Below, piece by piece: positions 60,727 to 64,000 of a stretch of 64,000 nt of DNA. The first letter of the stretch is position 1, and each line of letters opens with the position of its first letter. The notes under the pieces are model-generated. The model saw only the letters and a list, made by a program, of their open reading frames with translations. It did not search any database and was not told where the DNA came from. Source of the stretch: JAYWDA01 sp043779185 (GTDB lineage Bacteria; Bdellovibrionota; Bdellovibrionia; Bdellovibrionales; Bdellovibrionaceae); contig JAYWEQ010000096.1 of the NCBI GenBank assembly GCA_043779185.1, positions 1 through 64,000 on the forward strand, written 5' to 3'. The position numbers were made by a program, and so were the translations under genes.

Positions 60727-61585
60727 GACTCCGTCGGGCTCTGTCAGCCGCGCCTTGGGTGGGTCTGCAAACTATTTTTCTTTAGCGGCCTCTTTGCTGG
60801 CACCAGTTCGAGTGGTGGGCGTGGTCGGTGAAGATTATGACGACAAAGATTATAATATGCTGAAAGAGCGTAAAGTCGATTTGTCAGGCCTTGAAAAAGT
60901 AAAAGGTAAAACGTTTCATTGGGAAGGGTTTTACGAAGGCGACATGAATGAAGCCAAGACTTTGAAAACGGAGCTGAATGTTTTCGAACATTTCAATCCG
61001 AAATTACCAGCTCATTTTTCTGACTCTAAGTTTGTTTTCCTAGCCAATATTTCACCAGACCTGCAATTGAAAGTGCTTGAGCAAGTGAAAACTCCATATT
61101 TTGTTGGAATGGACACCATGAATTTTTGGATCTCTTCAAAAAAAGAGGATCTGTTAAAAGTATTAAGCAAAGTCGATGTTGTTTTAATCAATGAGACCGA
61201 AGCAGAAATGCTGACGGGTGAAAAAAATGCGATTGCAGCTGCCCCAAAAATTACAAATATGGGCCCTCAAGCAGTGGTGATTAAGCGCGGAGAATATGGA
61301 TTTGCGATGTATTCACAAGAGCAAGGGTACTTTATGTTGCCGGCGATGCCGACTCCAAATGTCATTGACCCCACTGGTGCAGGCGATACTTTTGCCGGCG
61401 GATTTTTCGGGCACTTAGCAAGTTTAAAGCGCAAGCCAACGGTGGCTGATATGAAGCAAGCTTGTGTCGTGGGAACGGTTTTGGCCAGTTTCACAATTCA
61501 AGATTTTAGCGTCAAAGCACTTTCACATGTAAGCCTAGGAAAACTAGAGGAGCGCATGTCTCAATATCGAAAAGTGATTAGTTAA
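60680..61585 (+). CDS. PfkB-family sugar/nucleoside kinase
   Basis: The 301-residue ribokinase-type kinase starts EILVVGSLAYDSIKTPSG, has LGGSANYFSLAASLL, and ends with the ATP/anion-hole motif IDPTGAGDTFAGGFF. AGGAGG lies six bases before its GTG. The sequence fits the adenosine kinase/ribokinase-like group; the substrate cannot be named. The start lies within the 3' end of rlmN, so the two are coupled. It converges with the DUF4143 gene. Confidence 0.9.
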   Translation: MAEILVVGSLAYDSIKTPSGSVSRALGGSANYFSLAASLLAPVRVVGVVGEDYDDKDYNMLKERKVDLSGLEKVKGKTFHWEGFYEGDMNEAKTLKTELNVFEHFNPKLPAHFSDSKFVFLANISPDLQLKVLEQVKTPYFVGMDTMNFWISSKKEDLLKVLSKVDVVLINETEAEMLTGEKNAIAAAPKITNMGPQAVVIKRGEYGFAMYSQEQGYFMLPAMPTPNVIDPTGAGDTFAGGFFGHLASLKRKPTVADMKQACVVGTVLASFTIQDFSVKALSHVSLGKLEERMSQYRKVIS

Positions 61586-61588
61586 AAG

Positions 61589-62740
61589 CTATTTTAAATT
61601 TTCTTCCTGGCAAAAATTTCTGAAGGGCAGAATTTGTATCCGATCTGAAATTGCGTAGGATTTTTCACCGCGATGGACTTGATAAAATTTAGGGATGGAC
61701 GTCCGATCAGCAAAATATTTAAGGTGGGGGGAAGCCTTTCTTTCGCCTGATTTGCACTCGACGGCAAATAATGGTTTTTTGTTTTTCAAAACGACAAAAT
61801 CAATTTCGCGTCCTTCGATATCTCGTAAAAATCGAAGTTCCATTTTTTCACCCTGGGTGTCCTCTAGGAAATGGCAATATTTTAACAGGTGGCTGCCAAC
61901 AAAATTTTCCCATTTTGGACCGTCGTTGTTATTTTCAGTATCTAGCTCGCTCCAGTCCCAAAGGTAAATTTTTTGCTCTTTTTTTACGGCCTTAATTTTA
62001 GCGGGACCAAACGGAGAGATTCGGTAGCAGTAATAGACATTTTCTAAAACAGTTAACCATTTTTCTACGGTTTTAAAATCGACTTCAAGTTCCTGTGCCA
62101 AATTTTTTCTTGACAGCGGAGCGCCGACCCGATCAGGAAGTGCATTGATAAGAAGTTCAATATTTGAAATTTCTTTTATGTTTTCAAGATCACGAATATC
62201 AGAATACACAATTCTTTCGCGACGCTGACGATGCCAACGTTTTAAAGAAACAATATCATTTTTTAGGTAAGGCTCAGGAAAACCACCAAATTGGTAGAGT
62301 CGGTTCATTTCGCTTTGTGAGCAGGCACTTGAAACTTCTGGCAGTGTGAAGGGATGCATTCGATAATAATGATAACGACCTAACAGCGAATCGCCACCTT
62401 TCCTATAATAATCTAATCGGGCCGACCCTGTGACCAGAAACTGATGAGTGTTTTTCAGTTTATCATAGTAACCTTTGATCAGTCCGCGCCATTTGATGAA
62501 TTTATGAATTTCATCAAAGATGATTAATTTTTCTTTTTTAGGCCAGTCAGAGGACAGGATTTTTTTTCTATCTTCAATGTTATCCCAATTCAGGTAGGCA
62601 GGGTGGTTATCTGTAAACTCTGTTAATAAGTTTTGCGAAAAGGTGGTCTTTCCAACTTGTCTTGGGCCGCCTAAAAAAACCATCTTTTCTTTAAGGTCAG
62701 CAATGATTGACTCCGAGAGGTACCTTTGTAAAGTAGACAT
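61589..62740 (-). CDS. DUF4143/AAA_14 ATPase
   Basis: The 383-residue protein has Walker A VFLGGPRQVGKTTFSQNL near residue 25, Walker B EKLIIFDEIHKF, FLVTGSARLDYYRKGGD, and a C-terminal DUF4143 nuclease-like domain (FLRDIEGREIDFVVLKN, AVECKSGE). The D-E-K pattern of that domain resembles PD-(D/E)XK nucleases. Family function is unknown. Its start codon lies in the loop of a perfect hairpin and a second palindrome precedes it. It converges with the PfkB kinase gene. Confidence 0.88.
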   Translation of the reverse strand: MSTLQRYLSESIIADLKEKMVFLGGPRQVGKTTFSQNLLTEFTDNHPAYLNWDNIEDRKKILSSDWPKKEKLIIFDEIHKFIKWRGLIKGYYDKLKNTHQFLVTGSARLDYYRKGGDSLLGRYHYYRMHPFTLPEVSSACSQSEMNRLYQFGGFPEPYLKNDIVSLKRWHRQRRERIVYSDIRDLENIKEISNIELLINALPDRVGAPLSRKNLAQELEVDFKTVEKWLTVLENVYYCYRISPFGPAKIKAVKKEQKIYLWDWSELDTENNNDGPKWENFVGSHLLKYCHFLEDTQGEKMELRFLRDIEGREIDFVVLKNKKPLFAVECKSGERKASPHLKYFADRTSIPKFYQVHRGEKSYAISDRIQILPFRNFCQEENLK

Positions 62741-62788
62741 AACTCTACTTTACATGCCACTAAAGTAGAGTCAAGTCTACTTTAGTGG
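62728..62788 (-). promoter_or_regulatory. Two perfect tandem palindromes over the DUF4143 gene start
   Basis: Palindrome 1 (62728-62753): GTAAAGTAGA, spacer of six bases, TCTACTTTAC. Palindrome 2 (62757-62788): CCACTAAAGTAGA, spacer of six bases, TCTACTTTAGTGG. Both share the core TAAAGTAGA/TCTACTTTA. Centres are 32 bases apart, about three helical turns. In the mRNA the AUG lies in the six-base loop of palindrome 1; palindrome 2 covers the stop codon of the SDR gene. Confidence 0.75.
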
Positions 62789-63718
62789 TGATCGGCGCCG
62801 GGTGTAGGCCTGGCCCCAGCTTTTGGCTTTCGGCAGACACATAAACAGAATGGGCAGCAACAGCCGGCGGGGAACGATCCGTCGTATATAATAAAATAAG
62901 TAGGCGTCGGGCGTGACAGGAACCCAAAGTGGCGGATCCTCGGTTTGCAGAATCTTCAATATTTTTTTTGCAATTTGAGTCGGATTCACCAAAGCGCGAC
63001 TCATTAACTTCTGCACAAAAGGTGTCATCGCTGCATAGTAATCGCTGTAGGGGCCGTCATTTTCAGTGCTGGATTTAGATTTTTCTGAAGAATAAACATT
63101 TTGAAAAGAATTTGATTTAATAAACCCTGGTTGAATCAGCGAAACCGAAATTCCCAGGGGCCTCATCTCATACCAAAGGGCTTCACTGGCACCCTCTAAG
63201 GCATATTTTGAAGCGCTGTAAGAACTCATGGTCGGCATTGCCAGCATTCCGCTGACTGAAGAAATATTTATAATTTTTCCGCGGCCTTTTTCGCGCATGC
63301 GGGGAAGGACTAAACGGATCAAAGCCATGGGTCCCAGATAATTGGTCTGAAGTTGGATCAATTCATCTTTGTCGGTCATGTGCTCGACAACGGCACGGTA
63401 GCTGATGCCAGCATTGTTGATCAGAATGTCGACGCCGCCCCAATTTTTTTCGATGGTGGCAATAAGATCTTGCCGACTTTCATCCGAGGTCACATCCAAA
63501 GAATGAATCATCACTGTGTCAGATTCGATAAAATGCTGTCGTAATTTTAGAATAGATTTTTCACGAGCGGTGATGACAACACGATAACCATCAACTTTGG
63601 AAAACATGCGAGCCATCGCTAGACCTAAGCCTGAGCCCGCACCAGTGATTAAGATCACTGGCCGATAAGCCTGAGGAGCGAAGGGTCGAATTTTTGCAAA
63701 AAGAGTCATTAAGCCCAT
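62777..63718 (-). CDS. Short-chain dehydrogenase/reductase
   Basis: The 313-residue protein has the NAD(P) motif LITGAGSGLGLAMARMF, NNAGIS, the catalytic Ser in INISSVSGM and the YSASKYALEGASEALWYEM motif. A C-terminal tail of about 60 hydrophobic residues (LFYYIRRIVPRRLLLPILF) suggests membrane attachment. The substrate is unknown. Its last codons form one arm of the palindrome ahead of the DUF4143 gene. Confidence 0.92.
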   Translation of the reverse strand: MGLMTLFAKIRPFAPQAYRPVILITGAGSGLGLAMARMFSKVDGYRVVITAREKSILKLRQHFIESDTVMIHSLDVTSDESRQDLIATIEKNWGGVDILINNAGISYRAVVEHMTDKDELIQLQTNYLGPMALIRLVLPRMREKGRGKIINISSVSGMLAMPTMSSYSASKYALEGASEALWYEMRPLGISVSLIQPGFIKSNSFQNVYSSEKSKSSTENDGPYSDYYAAMTPFVQKLMSRALVNPTQIAKKILKILQTEDPPLWVPVTPDAYLFYYIRRIVPRRLLLPILFMCLPKAKSWGQAYTRRRSPLK

Positions 63719-63850
63719 TTCAGTCGAAGTCTAAAGTGCGATATGACCTAGGTCCAGTCTAAAATTAAATAAAAAAGTTAACTTAGGGGACTGTTTACAA
63801 ACTAGAAGGCTTTAGAAAAGTCAGGAAATTTCCGATAGTTATTGCAAGCT

Positions 63851-64000
63851 ATGGCAAAGAAAAAGAGCTCCAGCGCAGCAGACGATCTCATCAAGTCCTT
63901 GATTGATGATGTTAATGAAGATGATTCCTCATCATCCGAAGGTCATGATTTTTCTGATTTTCAAACATCAGCACCCACTTCATCTGTTCAATTCCCCGTA
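63851..64000 (+). CDS. Start of an unknown protein, cut by the window end
   Basis: An ATG at 63851 opens a frame that runs to the window end: MAKKKSSSAADDLIKSLIDD then an acidic, Ser-rich stretch. The composition suggests a disordered N-terminus of a larger protein. There is only a weak ribosome site. I cannot name a family from 50 residues. Confidence 0.6.
   Translation, partial: MAKKKSSSAADDLIKSLIDDVNEDDSSSSEGHDFSDFQTSAPTSSVQFPV

Overview
The window looks like chromosome of a free-living or predatory Gram-negative bacterium of the Bdellovibrio group (Bdellovibrionota). This is a judgement from moderate-to-low GC, gene style and gene families (a DUF222-like/HNH nuclease, DOMON-like and SYLF proteins, many small secreted proteins), not from a marker gene. 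Coding density is high, and most genes lie in short overlapping operons with housekeeping functions. There is no rRNA operon, CRISPR array or complete insertion sequence. Two tRNA-Leu genes are present, each with accessory DNA at its 3' end.

Layout. 0-1.1 kb: the end of a serine recombinase running into tRNA-Leu(CAG). 1.1-11 kb: RlmM-like methyltransferase, MarR, a MoxR/DUF58/transglutaminase operon, a NamZ-like muramidase, a DOMON-like protein, secreted proteins and TetR. 11.1-21.5 kb: a large arsenic locus (apt, an MTA/SAH nucleosidase-like gene, arsM, arsC, a second radical SAM enzyme, a DUF547 lipoprotein, a nucleoside hydrolase, a DoxX-like protein, a transferase, MTA phosphorylase, arsS and a peroxidase-like protein). 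21.6-29.1 kb: carotenoid genes crtY, a hydroxylase-like gene, an ABC exporter, an unknown membrane protein, crtB, crtI and crtE. 29.1-32.8 kb: an arsR-pstSCAB operon. 33-37.3 kb: a glucoamylase, then an AT-rich accessory patch with a Fic protein, a Doc fragment and gene remnants, ending at tRNA-Leu(UAG). 37.3-44.4 kb: the glycine cleavage genes, split by other genes. 44.5-64 kb: a lysine-rich histone-like protein, TldD/TldE, an HNH nuclease, EpmA-like ligase, HU/IHF, glycosyltransferases, MutT, PyrD, glutamate dehydrogenase, heptose kinase, RlmN, a PfkB kinase, a DUF4143 ATPase behind two perfect palindromes, and an SDR.

The most coherent system is the arsenic locus. ArsC would reduce arsenate, ArsM would methylate arsenite, and ArsS would add a 5'-deoxyadenosyl group from SAM to the dimethylated arsenic. 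Three nucleoside-cleaving enzymes encoded nearby could remove adenine, and Apt could salvage it. A transferase of the arsenosugar-associated type could then attach the arsenoribose to an acceptor. About 8 kb further on, a phosphate (and so potentially arsenate) importer sits under an ArsR-type repressor with a perfect palindromic operator candidate. The chemistry of ArsM and ArsS is established for the families. The roles of the second radical SAM enzyme, the DUF547 lipoprotein, the nucleoside hydrolase and the DoxX-like protein are inferred from position only.
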